A DNA stretch of 64,000 nt, taken from assembly GCF_902706605.1 (NCBI RefSeq), contig NZ_CACSLH010000005.1:1-64000 (forward strand). The letters run 5' to 3'. Of the stretch, positions 26,124-36,302 are shown one piece after another (positions within the stretch are counted from its first letter, which is position 1; every line of letters begins with the position of its first letter). The stretch is from Enterococcus sp. CSURQ0835. Lineage in GTDB: Bacteria > Bacillota > Bacilli > Lactobacillales > Enterococcaceae. Below the pieces are notes generated by a model. That model saw only the letters and a program-made list of their open reading frames with translations, made no database searches and was not told the origin of the DNA. The position numbers and the translations under genes were made by a program.

Positions 26124-26164
26124 ATGAACGGTGATGGGATTTTTTTCGCGCAGCTAGTAAAGTA

Positions 26165-26173
26165 TGCTAAAAT
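26165..26173 (+). promoter_or_regulatory. Extended -10 promoter of rbgA-rnhB
   Basis: TGCTAAAAT, an extended -10 about 40 bases before the rbgA start. Confidence 0.5.
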
Positions 26174-26211
26174 AAATGAGGTTTCCGATAAAACAGAAAG
26201 GAATGATGAGG

Positions 26212-27063
26212 ATGGCAACTATCCAATGGTTCCCAGGACATATGGCCAAAGCCAAGCGGCAAGTAGCCGAAAAATTAAGATTCGTTGACATCGTTTTTGA
26301 ATTAGTCGATGCGCGGCTTCCTTATTCATCACGCAATCCGATGTTAGATGAGATCATCCAGCAAAAACCGCGGATCATCTTACTCAATAAAACGGATCTA
26401 GCTGATCCAGTGCAAACGAAACAGTGGTTGACGTATTTTGAAGCGCGCGGTCAGCTAGCGTTAGCACTAAATGCCAAAGATGATAAAAGTGTTAAACAGA
26501 TCGTGCCGGCTGCTAAACGAGTCTTAGCGGCAAAACTAGCACGTGAAAAAGAAAAAGGCTTGCGCGAACGCGCGATCCGAGCGATGGTGTTGGGGATTCC
26601 AAACGTCGGCAAATCCACGTTGTTGAATCATTTAGCCGGCAAAAAAATCGCCACGACGGGAAACAAACCCGGCGTGACAAAAGGCCAGCAGTGGTTGCGT
26701 TTTGGCAGTCAGTTAGAACTCTTAGACACACCGGGGATCTTATGGCCTAAATTCGAAGATCCTGCAGTCGGTAAAAAATTAGCGTTGACCGGGGCGATCA
26801 AAGATGATCTGTTGCATTTAGATGATTTAGCATTGTATGAATTAGAAGTTTTCCGCCAATTTTATCCAGCAGGGTTAGAAGAACGCTACCAGTTGTCAGC
26901 AGAAGATTTGTCGCTAGAATTGCCGGAATTATTGTTATTGATCACGAAAAAACGCGGCTTCAAAGACGATTATGAACGGGGGAGCGAGTTGTTGATCAAT
27001 GAATTGCGGCAAGGAAAATTAGGGCGTTTCACGCTTGATCGGTTTGAGGAGTTCAGTGAATAA
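26212..27063 (+). CDS. rbgA: Ribosome biogenesis GTPase RbgA (YlqF)
   Basis: RbgA is needed for late assembly of the 50S ribosomal subunit. The 283-residue protein has the circularly permuted GTPase order: G4 LLNKTDL first, then G1 GIPNVGKSTLLN and G3 DTPG, with the N-terminal IQWFPGHMAKAKR signature. The ATG at 26212 is supported by AAAGGA nine bases upstream; the frame's first ATG at 26176 is upstream of the likely transcription start. Its stop overlaps the rnhB start by one base (TAATG). Confidence 0.95.
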   Translation: MATIQWFPGHMAKAKRQVAEKLRFVDIVFELVDARLPYSSRNPMLDEIIQQKPRIILLNKTDLADPVQTKQWLTYFEARGQLALALNAKDDKSVKQIVPAAKRVLAAKLAREKEKGLRERAIRAMVLGIPNVGKSTLLNHLAGKKIATTGNKPGVTKGQQWLRFGSQLELLDTPGILWPKFEDPAVGKKLALTGAIKDDLLHLDDLALYELEVFRQFYPAGLEERYQLSAEDLSLELPELLLLITKKRGFKDDYERGSELLINELRQGKLGRFTLDRFEEFSE

Positions 27064-27827
27064 TGGAAAAAATGACTATCAAAGCCGTCAAAGAATTATT
27101 AGCGCAGATCACCACTGCCGATGATGTGCGGCTAAAAGCGCTAGTTCTTGATGAACGCAAAGGGGTCCAGCAAGCGGTGGGCGCGTGGCAAAAAAAACAA
27201 ATGCGCCAACAGCAGTTGATCGCGCAATATGAAACGATGTCACAATTTGAACAAGCCAAACAAGCGCAAGGCTTCACGGCAATCGCAGGCATCGATGAAG
27301 TCGGACGCGGGCCGTTAGCCGGTCCGGTGGTGGCAGCTTGTGTGATCTTACGCGCAGATCATCAGATTTTAGGCTTGAACGATTCGAAACAATTGTCAGC
27401 GGCTCGCCGCGAGACTTTGGTCAGTGCGATCAAACAAAACGCGCGGGCGATCGGGATCGGTGAAGCCAGTGCCCAAGAGATCGATGAATTGAATATTTAT
27501 CAAGCTACGAAAGTCGCGATGCAGCGGGCGATCGATCAATTGCCCATCGCCCCTGATTGTTTGCTGATCGATGCGATGGAACTGCCCAATGGATTGCCAC
27601 AAGAAAAAATCATCAAAGGCGACGCGCGGTCGGTTTCCATTGCGGCTGCAAGTATCATCGCCAAAGTTTACCGAGATGATTTGATGGCGGAATATGGGAA
27701 AAAATACCCAGCTTATGGATTCGATCACAACGCGGGGTATGGGACGCGGGAACATTTGACTGCGATCGAAGACTACGGTGTGCTTCCGATCCACCGCAAA
27801 ACATTTGCGCCAATCAAACAAAGTTAA
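27063..27827 (+). CDS. rnhB: Ribonuclease HII
   Basis: RNase HII nicks RNA in RNA-DNA hybrids and removes misincorporated ribonucleotides. The 254-residue protein has the Firmicutes N-terminal extension (about 70 residues) and the catalytic motif GIDEVGRGPLAGPVV (Asp78, Glu79) followed by LLIDAMELP and KGDARSVSIAAASIIAKVYRD. It is coupled to rbgA through a one-base overlap, the order usual in this group. Confidence 0.95.
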   Translation: MEKMTIKAVKELLAQITTADDVRLKALVLDERKGVQQAVGAWQKKQMRQQQLIAQYETMSQFEQAKQAQGFTAIAGIDEVGRGPLAGPVVAACVILRADHQILGLNDSKQLSAARRETLVSAIKQNARAIGIGEASAQEIDELNIYQATKVAMQRAIDQLPIAPDCLLIDAMELPNGLPQEKIIKGDARSVSIAAASIIAKVYRDDLMAEYGKKYPAYGFDHNAGYGTREHLTAIEDYGVLPIHRKTFAPIKQS

Positions 27828-27851
27828 ACGTAAAAAATTTAGAAAAAAATA

Positions 27852-27904
27852 AAATCTCCTTTTTGGCATATCTTTAAGTAAAAGCCGAAAAGAGGGATTT
27901 TTTT
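27852..27904 (+). terminator. Terminator-like hairpin containing the dprA RBS and start
   Basis: Left arm 27852-27867 and right arm 27884-27900 form about 16 bp with one bulge and two G-U pairs, followed by a T-run (27898-27904). It would end the rbgA-rnhB transcript. The right arm contains the dprA Shine-Dalgarno (27891-27897) and the T-run supplies the first bases of its TTG start. Confidence 0.75.
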
Positions 27905-28772
27905 GTCAAAAGAAGATTTTTTATTGCGTCTGCATATAGCAACTGGCTTAGGCAACCACAAAAAAGTTCAGCTGTATTACCGAGCAAAAGAAACAGCGCG
28001 TTGGGAACTGACGATAGAAGATTTTAGTTGGTTACAAAATAAAAAGTTTCAAGCTAGCTGGCAAGCGCAAACACCTTACTTGCTGCAACGACTCAAACAG
28101 ACCCATCAGTACGTGACGATTGAAGATCCGCGTTATCCAGCTAGTTTTCGTTATTTAAATGATCCGCCGCTTTGCTTGTTTTATAAAGGAGACTTGGAAC
28201 TTTTGAACCGACTTGCAATCGGAGTGGTGGGGGCACGACAAGCCAGTCGTTACAGTTTTGAAGTCTTGCAAAAATTGATCCCCGCTTTGGTGGAACATCA
28301 ATACGTGATCGTCAGCGGACTAGCAAAAGGCGTGGACAGTTGGGCCCATCAATTGGCGATCTCCGCTGGCGGAAAAACGATCGCGGTAGTGGGAACTGGC
28401 TTAGATATTTGTTATCCTAAGACGAGTGGGAATCTGCAAATCGAATTGAGTCGGCAGCATTTAGTTTTAAGTGAATATTGCAATGGCACTCCGCCACAAA
28501 AATTTCATTTTCCACAACGGAACCGGTTGATCGCCGCGCTTTCACAAGGCATCTTAGTGACCGAAGCGAAACAGCGCAGCGGGTCATTAATAACAGCCCA
28601 ATTAGCATTAGAGTATGGCAAAGATGTCTTTGCGGTGCCAGGAAGTATTTTAACGGGCCAGTCAACCGGTTGCCACCAGCTAATTCAAGACGGTGCGCTC
28701 TGTGTGGAGTCGGCGCAAGATATTTTTGATGCATTACGTTTAATAACTGGTGGGGTAGAGAACTTTACTTGA
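27903..28772 (+). CDS. dprA: DNA-processing protein DprA
   Basis: DprA binds incoming single-stranded DNA and loads RecA during natural transformation. The 289-residue protein shows the Rossmann-like DprA core: GVVGARQASRYS, SGLAKGVDSWAH, GTGLDICYP, and FPQRNRLIAALSQGILVTEAKQRSGSLITAQLALEYGKDV read in segments. The start is TTG, with AGAGGGA five bases upstream. No other Met, Val or Leu start fits before the conserved N-terminal helix. The RBS and start are embedded in a terminator-like hairpin, so expression may be low or conditional. Confidence 0.92.
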   Translation: MSKEDFLLRLHIATGLGNHKKVQLYYRAKETARWELTIEDFSWLQNKKFQASWQAQTPYLLQRLKQTHQYVTIEDPRYPASFRYLNDPPLCLFYKGDLELLNRLAIGVVGARQASRYSFEVLQKLIPALVEHQYVIVSGLAKGVDSWAHQLAISAGGKTIAVVGTGLDICYPKTSGNLQIELSRQHLVLSEYCNGTPPQKFHFPQRNRLIAALSQGILVTEAKQRSGSLITAQLALEYGKDVFAVPGSILTGQSTGCHQLIQDGALCVESAQDIFDALRLITGGVENFT

Positions 28773-28797
28773 CAAATAAATTTTGAATCGCTATGAT
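28769..28797 (+). promoter_or_regulatory. Strong promoter of topA
   Basis: TTGACA (28769-28774), 17-base spacer, TATGAT (28792-28797); the -35 overlaps the dprA stop codon. A second TATAAT at 28829-28834 with TTGTCA 15 bases upstream may be a weaker tandem promoter. Confidence 0.8.
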
Positions 28798-28863
28798 AGG
28801 CTACGATTTGTCAATGAAATTTTTCATATATAATAGTAGAAAAAGTTTAGGGAGGCAAAATGT

Positions 28864-30945
28864 TTGGCCTATAAATATTTAGTGATCGTGGAATCACCAG
28901 CAAAAGCAAAAACCATCGAAAAATACTTGGGTAGAAATTATAAAGTGGTGGCCAGTGTCGGACACGTCCGGGACTTGCCAAAAAGTAAGATGGGGATCGA
29001 CATTGAAAACAATTATGAACCCCATTACATTTCGATTCGCGGCAAAGGCGATGTGATCAAAAGTTTGAAAAAAGCGGCAAAAAAAGCGCAAAAAGTCTAC
29101 CTCGCAAGTGACCCGGATAGAGAAGGGGAAGCGATCGCGTGGCATTTGGCGTATTTGTTAGGCCTCGATCTAGAAGATAAAAACCGCGTCGTCTTCAATG
29201 AGATCACCAAAGATGCCGTCAAAGCGGCTTTCAAAGAACCGCGGACGATCGATTTGTCGTTAGTCGATGCGCAACAAGCACGCCGCGCATTGGATCGGCT
29301 CGTCGGGTATTCGATTTCGCCGATTTTATGGAAAAAAGTCAAAAAAGGGTTGAGTGCCGGTCGGGTCCAATCGATCGCGTTAAAAATGATCATTGATCGT
29401 GAACAAGAGATCCGTGATTTTGTACCGCAAGAATATTGGAGTATCGACGGAAATTTCAAAAAAGCGAAGAAAAAATTCAAAGCTAACTTCTGGGGCCTGG
29501 ACGGGAAAAAGAAAAAATTACCGAACGCAGAAGCTGTAAAAGAAGTGACGGAAAAAATCAAAGGTCCCGACTATGAAGTCACGAAAGTTGAGAAAAAAGA
29601 ACGGAAACGCAATCCAGCCCAACCGTTTACTACCAGTAACATGCAACAAGAAGCTGCTCGAAAATTAAACTTCCGGACGCGCAAAACTATGATGGTCGCC
29701 CAACAATTGTACGAAGGGATCGCCCTAGATAAAAAAGAAGGTACGGTCGGACTGATCACCTATATGCGGACGGATTCGACCCGGATCTCAGACACCGCAA
29801 AAACTGAAGCAGCTGATTTTATCGAAGCAACGTATGGCAAAGAATACTCACAACACCATGCCCGCAAAGTGAAAAATCAAAAAGGCGCGCAAGATGCTCA
29901 CGAAGCGATCCGCCCCACTAGTGTGCACCGGACACCCGAAGTGATGAAAAAATATTTAGATAAAGATCAAGTGAAACTTTATACGTTGATCTGGTCGCGG
30001 TTTGTTGCTAGTCAAATGACCGCTGCCGTTTTAGATACGATGAAAGTGACGCTGGAACAAAACGGGGTGATCTTTATCGCTAACGGTTCTAAGGTCAAGT
30101 TCAAAGGGTTCATGCAAGTGTATGTGGAAGGCCGCGATGATGGGAAAGAAGACAAAGAAAATATTTTACCGGATCTCGTGACAGGTGATGTCGTACAATC
30201 GGTCGATATCGAACCAAAACAACACTTTACGCAACCGCCTGCACGTTTCAGTGAAGCAACGTTGATCAAAACGTTAGAAGAAAACGGAGTCGGTCGACCT
30301 TCGACTTATGCGCCGACGTTGGAAACGATCCAACGACGTTACTACGTAAAATTGACCCAACGACGCTTTGAGCCAACGGAACTAGGCGAGATCGTCAATT
30401 CATTGATCGTAGAGTTCTTCCCGCAGATCGTCAATGTCAATTTTACGGCGGAGATGGAAGGCGATCTAGATAAAGTCGAAGCCGGCAAAGAAGAATGGGT
30501 CAAAGTCGTCGATCGGTTTTACCGCCCATTTGAAAAAGAATTGGAGTCGGCTGAAGAAAATATGGAAAAGATTCAGATCAAAGATGAACCTGCAGGCTTT
30601 GATTGTGATGTCTGTGGTCATCCAATGGTGATCAAACTCGGTCGTTATGGTAAATTTTATGCTTGTAGTAATTTCCCTGAGTGTCGCAACACCAAACCGA
30701 TCGTGAAAGAGATCGGCGTGGAATGCCCCGTCTGTCATAAAGGTCAAGTCGTGGAACGCAAGTCGAAGAAAAATCGCTTGTTTTACGGTTGCTCACGGTA
30801 CCCAGAATGTGAATTCACTTCATGGGACAAACCGGTCGGCCGGACGTGTCCAAAAGATGGCGGCTATTTAGTCGAGAAAAAAGTCAAAGGTGGAAAACAA
30901 GTCGTCTGTGTCAATGGCGATTACGAAGAAGCCGTTCAAAAATAA
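28864..30945 (+). CDS. topA: DNA topoisomerase I
   Basis: Type IA topoisomerase of 693 residues that relaxes negative supercoils. The N-terminal Toprim domain ([19 protein letters not shown], then [14 protein letters not shown]), the catalytic Tyr in [14 protein letters not shown], and [18 protein letters not shown] are present. The C-terminus has two complete four-Cys zinc ribbons (CDVCGHP...CSNFPEC and CPVCHKG...CSRYPEC). A third repeat keeps only two of four Cys (CPKD, VVCVNGD), so it probably does not bind zinc. The start is TTG preceded by AGGGAGG; a nearby ATG is out of frame. It heads the run to codY. Confidence 0.96.
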   Translation: MAYKYLVIVESPAKAKTIEKYLGRNYKVVASVGHVRDLPKSKMGIDIENNYEPHYISIRGKGDVIKSLKKAAKKAQKVYLASDPDREGEAIAWHLAYLLGLDLEDKNRVVFNEITKDAVKAAFKEPRTIDLSLVDAQQARRALDRLVGYSISPILWKKVKKGLSAGRVQSIALKMIIDREQEIRDFVPQEYWSIDGNFKKAKKKFKANFWGLDGKKKKLPNAEAVKEVTEKIKGPDYEVTKVEKKERKRNPAQPFTTSNMQQEAARKLNFRTRKTMMVAQQLYEGIALDKKEGTVGLITYMRTDSTRISDTAKTEAADFIEATYGKEYSQHHARKVKNQKGAQDAHEAIRPTSVHRTPEVMKKYLDKDQVKLYTLIWSRFVASQMTAAVLDTMKVTLEQNGVIFIANGSKVKFKGFMQVYVEGRDDGKEDKENILPDLVTGDVVQSVDIEPKQHFTQPPARFSEATLIKTLEENGVGRPSTYAPTLETIQRRYYVKLTQRRFEPTELGEIVNSLIVEFFPQIVNVNFTAEMEGDLDKVEAGKEEWVKVVDRFYRPFEKELESAEENMEKIQIKDEPAGFDCDVCGHPMVIKLGRYGKFYACSNFPECRNTKPIVKEIGVECPVCHKGQVVERKSKKNRLFYGCSRYPECEFTSWDKPVGRTCPKDGGYLVEKKVKGGKQVVCVNGDYEEAVQK

Positions 30946-30963
30946 AGTGAAGTGAGGAACAAG

Positions 30964-32262
30964 ATGGTACAAAAAGTAAATGTGATCGGAGCTGGCTTAG
31001 CTGGCAGTGAAGCAGCTTATCAAATCGCGAAAGCCGGTGTGCCGGTGAATCTATATGAAATGCGGCCTAAAAAATCAACGCCCGCCCATAAAACGGCGAA
31101 TTTTGCCGAACTGGTCTGCAGCAACTCACTCCGCGGCAATGGCTTGACCAATGCGGTGGGGGTCTTAAAAGAAGAGATGCGCCGTTTGGATTCGGTAGTT
31201 ATCACCTCAGCTGATGAAACCGCGGTCCCAGCTGGTGGCGCGTTAGCCGTAGATCGGGATGGTTTTTCAGAACTCATTACCAAAAAAGTCAAAGAGCATC
31301 CGCTAGTAAATGTGATCGCTGAAGAAGTGACCACTTTGCCAGCCGGGATCACGGTGATCGCTACCGGCCCGTTGACCTCAGAAGCTTTGGCAAAAGAGAT
31401 CGAGCAATTCAATGGTTCTCACGGTTTTTATTTTTATGATGCGGCAGCGCCCATCATCGATGAAAGCACGATCGATCACGAGAAAGTTTATTTGAAATCC
31501 CGTTATGACAAAGGGGAAGCTGCTTACTTGAATTGTCCGATGGAAAAAGAGGAGTTTTTAGCGTTTTATGAAGCATTAGTCGAAGCAGAAGTCGCTGAGC
31601 GCAAAGAATTTGAAAAAGAAAAATTCTTTGAAGGCTGTATGCCAATCGAAGTCATGGCTAAACGCGGAGTCAAAACGATGTTGTTTGGTCCGTTAAAACC
31701 AGTCGGCTTAGAAGATCCTAAAACTGGCCGCCGCCCGTATGCAGTCGTGCAGTTGCGCCAAGATAATGCGGCAGCTTCAATGTACAACATCGTCGGCTTT
31801 CAAACTCATTTGAAATGGGGCGAACAAAAGCGAGTCTTTCGTATGATTCCCGGATTAGAAAACGCGGAATTTTTACGTTACGGCGTGATGCACCGCAATA
31901 GTTTTATGAACTCACCGGAATTATTGCAGCCGACTTATCAAAGTAAAAAACGTCCGGATCTCTTTTTTGCCGGGCAAATGACCGGAGTCGAAGGGTATGT
32001 TGAAAGTGCCGGCAGTGGGTTAGTCGCTGGGATCAACGCGGCAAAATTGGCAAAAGGGGAAGACTTAGTGACTTTTCCAGCTGAGACAGCGTTAGGTTCG
32101 ATGGCACATTACATCACCCATGCAGAAGGCAAACACTTCCAGCCGATGAATGCGAACTTTGGTTTGTTCCCAAGCTTACCTGAACGAATCCGCGACAAAA
32201 AATTACGGTACCAAACGTTAGCTGACCGAGCATTAGATGCGTTAGCGACGGTCAATCTATAA
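30964..32262 (+). CDS. trmFO: Methylenetetrahydrofolate-tRNA-(uracil-5-)-methyltransferase TrmFO
   Basis: TrmFO makes 5-methyluridine at position 54 of tRNA using methylenetetrahydrofolate and FAD. The 432-residue protein has the N-terminal FAD-binding [25 protein letters not shown] with a conserved Cys, and the C-terminal [20 protein letters not shown]. The ATG at 30964 is chosen over a GTG at 30952 that forms part of the RBS GTGAGG. It lies 18 bases after topA, the standard order, and ends at a terminator. Confidence 0.96.
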   Translation: MVQKVNVIGAGLAGSEAAYQIAKAGVPVNLYEMRPKKSTPAHKTANFAELVCSNSLRGNGLTNAVGVLKEEMRRLDSVVITSADETAVPAGGALAVDRDGFSELITKKVKEHPLVNVIAEEVTTLPAGITVIATGPLTSEALAKEIEQFNGSHGFYFYDAAAPIIDESTIDHEKVYLKSRYDKGEAAYLNCPMEKEEFLAFYEALVEAEVAERKEFEKEKFFEGCMPIEVMAKRGVKTMLFGPLKPVGLEDPKTGRRPYAVVQLRQDNAAASMYNIVGFQTHLKWGEQKRVFRMIPGLENAEFLRYGVMHRNSFMNSPELLQPTYQSKKRPDLFFAGQMTGVEGYVESAGSGLVAGINAAKLAKGEDLVTFPAETALGSMAHYITHAEGKHFQPMNANFGLFPSLPERIRDKKLRYQTLADRALDALATVNL

Positions 32263-32268
32263 AAATAT

Positions 32269-32301
32269 GATCAACGCTGCAAGCTGGCGTTGATCTTTTT
32301 T
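32269..32301 (+). terminator. Intrinsic terminator after trmFO
   Basis: Perfect 9-bp stem GATCAACGC / GCGTTGATC followed by six T. Confidence 0.92.
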
Positions 32302-32467
32302 CGCTTTTGTTAAGGTTAGCAGCTGTCCGTTCCCTGTTTTTTTACTAGTATGAGGGCGACTTAACGAATCGTAAATAAAACGAGCGGCAGTTCATCTTCA
32401 GTTAATGAAAATTTGCTAAAATATTGTGACTGTTTTCGTGAAAAATCAATAAATTCTGACAATTCGT

Positions 32468-32496
32468 TTGTATTTAAAAAAAGGTTGTGCTACATT
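32468..32496 (+). promoter_or_regulatory. Promoter of the xerC-hslVU-codY operon
   Basis: TTGTAT (32468-32473), 17-base spacer, TACATT (32491-32496) with a TGC extension just upstream of the -10. It lies inside the longer xerC reading frame and so supports the internal ATG start. Confidence 0.55.
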
Positions 32497-32523
32497 TGTT
32501 TTATGTTTTGGAAGGTGAGATCC

Positions 32524-33426
32524 ATGGAACAAAACGAGAAATTTAAAAATGATTTTATGCGTTATTTAATTACCGAACGTGGCTATTCAAAAGAGACGAA
32601 AAAAGCCTACGAACGAGATATTGATGATTTTTTTGCTTTTTTGCAAACGACCGGTGATCAAGAATTAGCACAGTTGGATCATTTGGATGTCCGCAGTTAT
32701 TTAGCAGCATTGAATGACCACGAATATAGTCGGAATACGATCAGTCGCAAGATCGCGAGTTTGCGTTCGTTTTATAATTATTTGCTCAAGCAGCAGCTAG
32801 TCAGCGAAAATCCGTTCTCCTATGTCCATTTGAAGAAAAAAAATCAGCGCTTACCGCGTTTTTTTTATCAAAAAGAAATGGAATTGCTGTTTGATAGTGT
32901 GCAAGGCGATGCGCCGTTAGACCAACGCAATCGTGCTTTGTTAGAAGTGTTGTATGGGGCCGGCTTGCGGGTGAGCGAGTGTATCAATTTGACGTGGCAA
33001 GTGATTGATTTTGATAACAGTGTCATGTTGATCCACGGCAAAGGCAATAAAGACCGCTACGTCCCGCTAGGAAGTTTTGCGGCAGATGCGTTAGCTGAAT
33101 ATCGCACACAAGGTCGGGCGCAGTTGATGCAGCGCTTTGGGCAAGAGCATGATTTTGTGTTTATCAATCATCGCGGCGGCCAGCTGACTGTTGCCGGTGT
33201 CGGGTATATTTTGAAACAGTTGATCAAAAAAAGCAGTTTGACCGGTGAGATCCATCCCCATATGTTGCGGCACACGTTTGCGACACATTTGTTGAACAAT
33301 GGCGCAGATATTCGAACCGTCCAAGAATTATTGGGGCACGCGGATCTGTCCACGACCCAGATCTATACCCATGTTACGAAAGAACGATTACAAGAAAATT
33401 ATCGCTCGTTTTTTCCACGAGCTTAA
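32524..33426 (+). CDS. xerC: Tyrosine recombinase XerC
   Basis: XerC works with XerD or XerS-type partners at dif to resolve chromosome dimers; in B. subtilis this gene position is codV. The 300-residue protein has an N-terminal SAM-like core-binding domain and the catalytic Arg in GAGLRVSE, HMLRHTFATHLL (His-x-x-Arg) and the Tyr nucleophile in STTQIYTHV. The ATG at 32524 has GGAAGGTGAG upstream, and the promoter lies between it and earlier in-frame starts. hslV follows 18 bases later. Confidence 0.93.
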   Translation: MEQNEKFKNDFMRYLITERGYSKETKKAYERDIDDFFAFLQTTGDQELAQLDHLDVRSYLAALNDHEYSRNTISRKIASLRSFYNYLLKQQLVSENPFSYVHLKKKNQRLPRFFYQKEMELLFDSVQGDAPLDQRNRALLEVLYGAGLRVSECINLTWQVIDFDNSVMLIHGKGNKDRYVPLGSFAADALAEYRTQGRAQLMQRFGQEHDFVFINHRGGQLTVAGVGYILKQLIKKSSLTGEIHPHMLRHTFATHLLNNGADIRTVQELLGHADLSTTQIYTHVTKERLQENYRSFFPRA

Positions 33427-33444
33427 ACAGGAGGAATTTTTATT

Positions 33445-33993
33445 ATGTCAGAATCACAATTTCATTCCACTACGATTTGCGCGATCGAAAAAGACGGTCA
33501 ATTCGCGATGGCCGGCGACGGTCAAGTCACGATGGGCGAGCAAGTCATCATGAAAGGGACCGCGCGCAAAGTTCGCCGGATCTATAACGGAGAAGTCGTC
33601 GTCGGTTTTGCCGGCAGTGTGGCGGATGCTTTTACGTTAGAAGAAAAATTTGAAGGCAAGCTAAATGAATACAACGGCAATTTGCAACGAGCAGCAGTTG
33701 AACTCGCCCAAGAATGGCGGACGCAGCAATCGATGAAAAATTTAGAAGCGTTGTTGATCGTCATGAACAAAGAAGAGATGCTGTTAGTCTCTGGAAATGG
33801 CGAAGTCATCACGCCTGATGACGGCATTTTAGCGATCGGTTCTGGCGGCAATTACGCGTTAGCCGCCGCGCGAGCAATGAAACGCTACAACGGTGAAATG
33901 AGTGCGAAAGAAATGGCAGAAGGCGCGCTGAATATCGCCGCTGACATTTGTGTCTTTACGAACCATAACATTATCGTCGAAGAGATGAAATAA
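33445..33993 (+). CDS. hslV: ATP-dependent protease subunit HslV (ClpQ)
   Basis: HslV is the peptidase ring of the HslUV protease. The 182-residue protein has an eight-residue propeptide; removal exposes Thr9 (TTICAI) as the N-terminal nucleophile, followed by [10 protein letters not shown] and [17 protein letters not shown]. The Bacillus counterpart uses an N-terminal Ser, so this is the Thr form. AGGAGG precedes the ATG, and hslU follows 19 bases later. Confidence 0.95.
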   Translation: MSESQFHSTTICAIEKDGQFAMAGDGQVTMGEQVIMKGTARKVRRIYNGEVVVGFAGSVADAFTLEEKFEGKLNEYNGNLQRAAVELAQEWRTQQSMKNLEALLIVMNKEEMLLVSGNGEVITPDDGILAIGSGGNYALAAARAMKRYNGEMSAKEMAEGALNIAADICVFTNHNIIVEEMK

Positions 33994-34012
33994 AAGTTTA
34001 AAGGAGCTTATT

Positions 34013-35410
34013 ATGTCTGAAGTGAACAAAACCCCGAAAGAAATCGTCAGTGATTTAGATGAATACATCATTGGTCAAAACGAAGCGAAAAAATCTGTTG
34101 CAGTGGCTTTGCGGAACCGGTATCGCCGGATGCAATTGGAAAGTTCGATGCAACAAGAAGTGACGCCGAAAAATATTTTGATGATCGGACCAACGGGTGT
34201 CGGGAAAACGGAGATCGCCCGCCGGTTAGCCAAAATCGTCAAAGCACCTTTTGTCAAAGTCGAAGCGACCAAATTCACCGAAGTCGGCTATGTTGGGCGC
34301 GACGTGGAATCAATGGTGCGGGATTTAGTGGAAAATGCGATCCAGATCGTAGAAAAAGAACAATACTCCAAGGTCTACGCCCAAGCTTTGAAACGCGCAA
34401 ACAAACGCTTAGTGAAAGTCTTAGTGCCAGGGATCAAAAAAGAACAAAAACAATCCAGTAATCCTTACGAACAAATGATGAACATGTTCGGTCAAGCTCA
34501 AACGGGCGAACCCAAAGAACAAGTGACCGATGAGATCAAAACGAATCGGAAAACGATCTTGGAACAATTGGAAAAAGGCTTACTCGACGAGCGGGAAGTC
34601 ACCATCGAAATCGATGAACCAAAAAAAGCGATGCCGATGATGGGCAATGGCTTAGAACAAATGGGGATCGATCTAGGAGATACGCTCGGTGCGTTGACGC
34701 CAACGAAAAAAATCGAGCGGACAGTCTCCGTCAAAGAAGCGCAAGAATTATTAGTCAAAGAAGAACAAGCTAAATTGGTCAATGATGCCGACATCAATAC
34801 GGCGGCTATCAAATTAGCGGAAAGCTCCGGGATCATTTTTATCGATGAGATCGACAAAATCACGTCAAAATCCCAACAAAATTCCGGCGAAGTTTCTCGT
34901 GAAGGTGTGCAACGCGATATTTTACCGATCGTGGAAGGCTCACAAGTTTCAACTAAATATGGGACGCTTCAAACCGATCACGTCTTATTTATCGCCAGTG
35001 GTGCATTCAGTTTCTCTAAACCAAGCGACTTGATCCCCGAATTGCAAGGTCGTTTCCCGATTCGCGTGGAATTAGATGATTTGACGGCCGAAGATTTTGT
35101 TCGGATCTTGACAGAACCGAATAACGCGCTGATTAAACAATACGTAGCATTGATTGGCACCGAAAATGTCAGCGTGACCTTCACGAAAGAAGCGATCGAA
35201 AAAATCGCGCAGATCGCTTATGATGTCAATCGCGAGACCGATAACATCGGTGCACGACGGCTGCATACGATTTTAGAAAAATTATTGGAAGATCTGTTAT
35301 TTGAAGCGCCTGAGATGCAAATGGGTGAGATCACGATCACGGAAGCGTACGTCAATGAAAAACTGGAAAACATCGCGCAAAACAAAGATTTAAGTCGTTA
35401 TATCTTATAA
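34013..35410 (+). CDS. hslU: ATP-dependent protease ATPase subunit HslU (ClpY)
   Basis: HslU is the AAA+ unfoldase ring partner of HslV. The 465-residue protein has Walker [12 protein letters not shown], an intermediate domain (about residues 110-240), Walker [12 protein letters not shown], sensor segments around [13 protein letters not shown], and the C-terminal LSRYIL tail that docks on HslV. It is coupled with hslV upstream and codY 16 bases downstream. Confidence 0.96.
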   Translation: MSEVNKTPKEIVSDLDEYIIGQNEAKKSVAVALRNRYRRMQLESSMQQEVTPKNILMIGPTGVGKTEIARRLAKIVKAPFVKVEATKFTEVGYVGRDVESMVRDLVENAIQIVEKEQYSKVYAQALKRANKRLVKVLVPGIKKEQKQSSNPYEQMMNMFGQAQTGEPKEQVTDEIKTNRKTILEQLEKGLLDEREVTIEIDEPKKAMPMMGNGLEQMGIDLGDTLGALTPTKKIERTVSVKEAQELLVKEEQAKLVNDADINTAAIKLAESSGIIFIDEIDKITSKSQQNSGEVSREGVQRDILPIVEGSQVSTKYGTLQTDHVLFIASGAFSFSKPSDLIPELQGRFPIRVELDDLTAEDFVRILTEPNNALIKQYVALIGTENVSVTFTKEAIEKIAQIAYDVNRETDNIGARRLHTILEKLLEDLLFEAPEMQMGEITITEAYVNEKLENIAQNKDLSRYIL

Positions 35411-35426
35411 TACGAGGGAGAGCATT

Positions 35427-36215
35427 ATGGAAACATTATTAGAAAAAACTCGCCAAATCAATAAAATGATGCAGCAAAAAAATGCGTTTGATAACACGGC
35501 GGAATTGCCATATAACAATATGGCGCGCATCTTAGGTGATGTGTTAGGGACGTTGACGTATATCGTCAGTGCAAAAGGTGTATTGTTGGGGTATAACGAA
35601 AAAATCGATGTCAATACAGAGCGAGTCAAATCCTTTTTAGTCGATCGCCAATTTCCGGATGTCTATGTCAACGAACTAGGCAATGTGACTAAAACTGAAG
35701 TCAATTTACCGGTGGAAAATGCGATGACGGCTTTTCCAACTGAGACGAGTGATCGCTATCCTCATGGGGTGACGACTGTTGTGCCGATCTTTGGTTCAGG
35801 AGAACGGCTGGGGACGATCGTTTTAGCTCGGACAGAAGAAAAATTTGCCGATGACGATCTCGTGTTAGCAGAATACGGCGCGACCGTAATCGGGATGGAG
35901 ATCTTGTATCAACAATATTTGAATGTCGAAGAGACGGTTCGAAGTCAAACGGCTGTTCAAATGGCGGTCAATACATTGTCTTACAGTGAGTTGAAAGCGG
36001 TCAAGGCGATCTTTGAAGCATTGGAAGGCGATGAAGGTCGTTTGACGGCTTCAAATATCGCAGACAAAATCGGAATCACGCGTTCAGTCATTGTAAATGC
36101 TTTACGAAAACTAGAATCGGCTGGTATCATTGAATCACGTTCACTAGGCATGAAAGGGACTTATTTGAAAGTTTTGAATCCCATGTTCAAAGAAGAACTC
36201 GATAAACGCAAATAA
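35427..36215 (+). CDS. codY: Global transcriptional regulator CodY
   Basis: CodY senses branched-chain amino acids (and GTP in some groups) and represses nutrient-scavenging genes. The 262-residue protein starts LLEKTRQINKMMQ, has the GAF sensor domain (about 1-155) and a C-terminal winged helix with LTASNIADKIGITRSVIVNALRKLESAG read as two adjoining helices. It is the last gene of the xerC-hslV-hslU-codY operon, the same arrangement as in Bacillus. No clear terminator follows before the epimerase gene. Confidence 0.97.
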   Translation: METLLEKTRQINKMMQQKNAFDNTAELPYNNMARILGDVLGTLTYIVSAKGVLLGYNEKIDVNTERVKSFLVDRQFPDVYVNELGNVTKTEVNLPVENAMTAFPTETSDRYPHGVTTVVPIFGSGERLGTIVLARTEEKFADDDLVLAEYGATVIGMEILYQQYLNVEETVRSQTAVQMAVNTLSYSELKAVKAIFEALEGDEGRLTASNIADKIGITRSVIVNALRKLESAGIIESRSLGMKGTYLKVLNPMFKEELDKRK

Positions 36216-36302
36216 TCTGTAAGTCTGAGACTGTAGCTAACAGCGATACCGATAGATTTAGTCTGGTGAAACGGTCAAAAAATCACGAAAGAGGGAACGC
36301 CA

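Noticed and set aside
27396-27869. 157-codon open frame on the minus strand over rnhB
   Set aside because: It is antisense to the conserved rnhB coding region, with no RBS or recognisable domain.
28860-28874. ATG just before topA as its start
   Set aside because: The ATG at 28860 is out of frame and meets a stop after four codons. The TTG at 28864 with AGGGAGG gives the conserved topoisomerase N-terminus.
32399-32413. CodY-box-like sequence upstream of xerC-codY
   Set aside because: Only 11 of 15 bases match AATTTTCWGAAAATT, with the left half poor. In AT-rich DNA this is not enough to call autoregulation.
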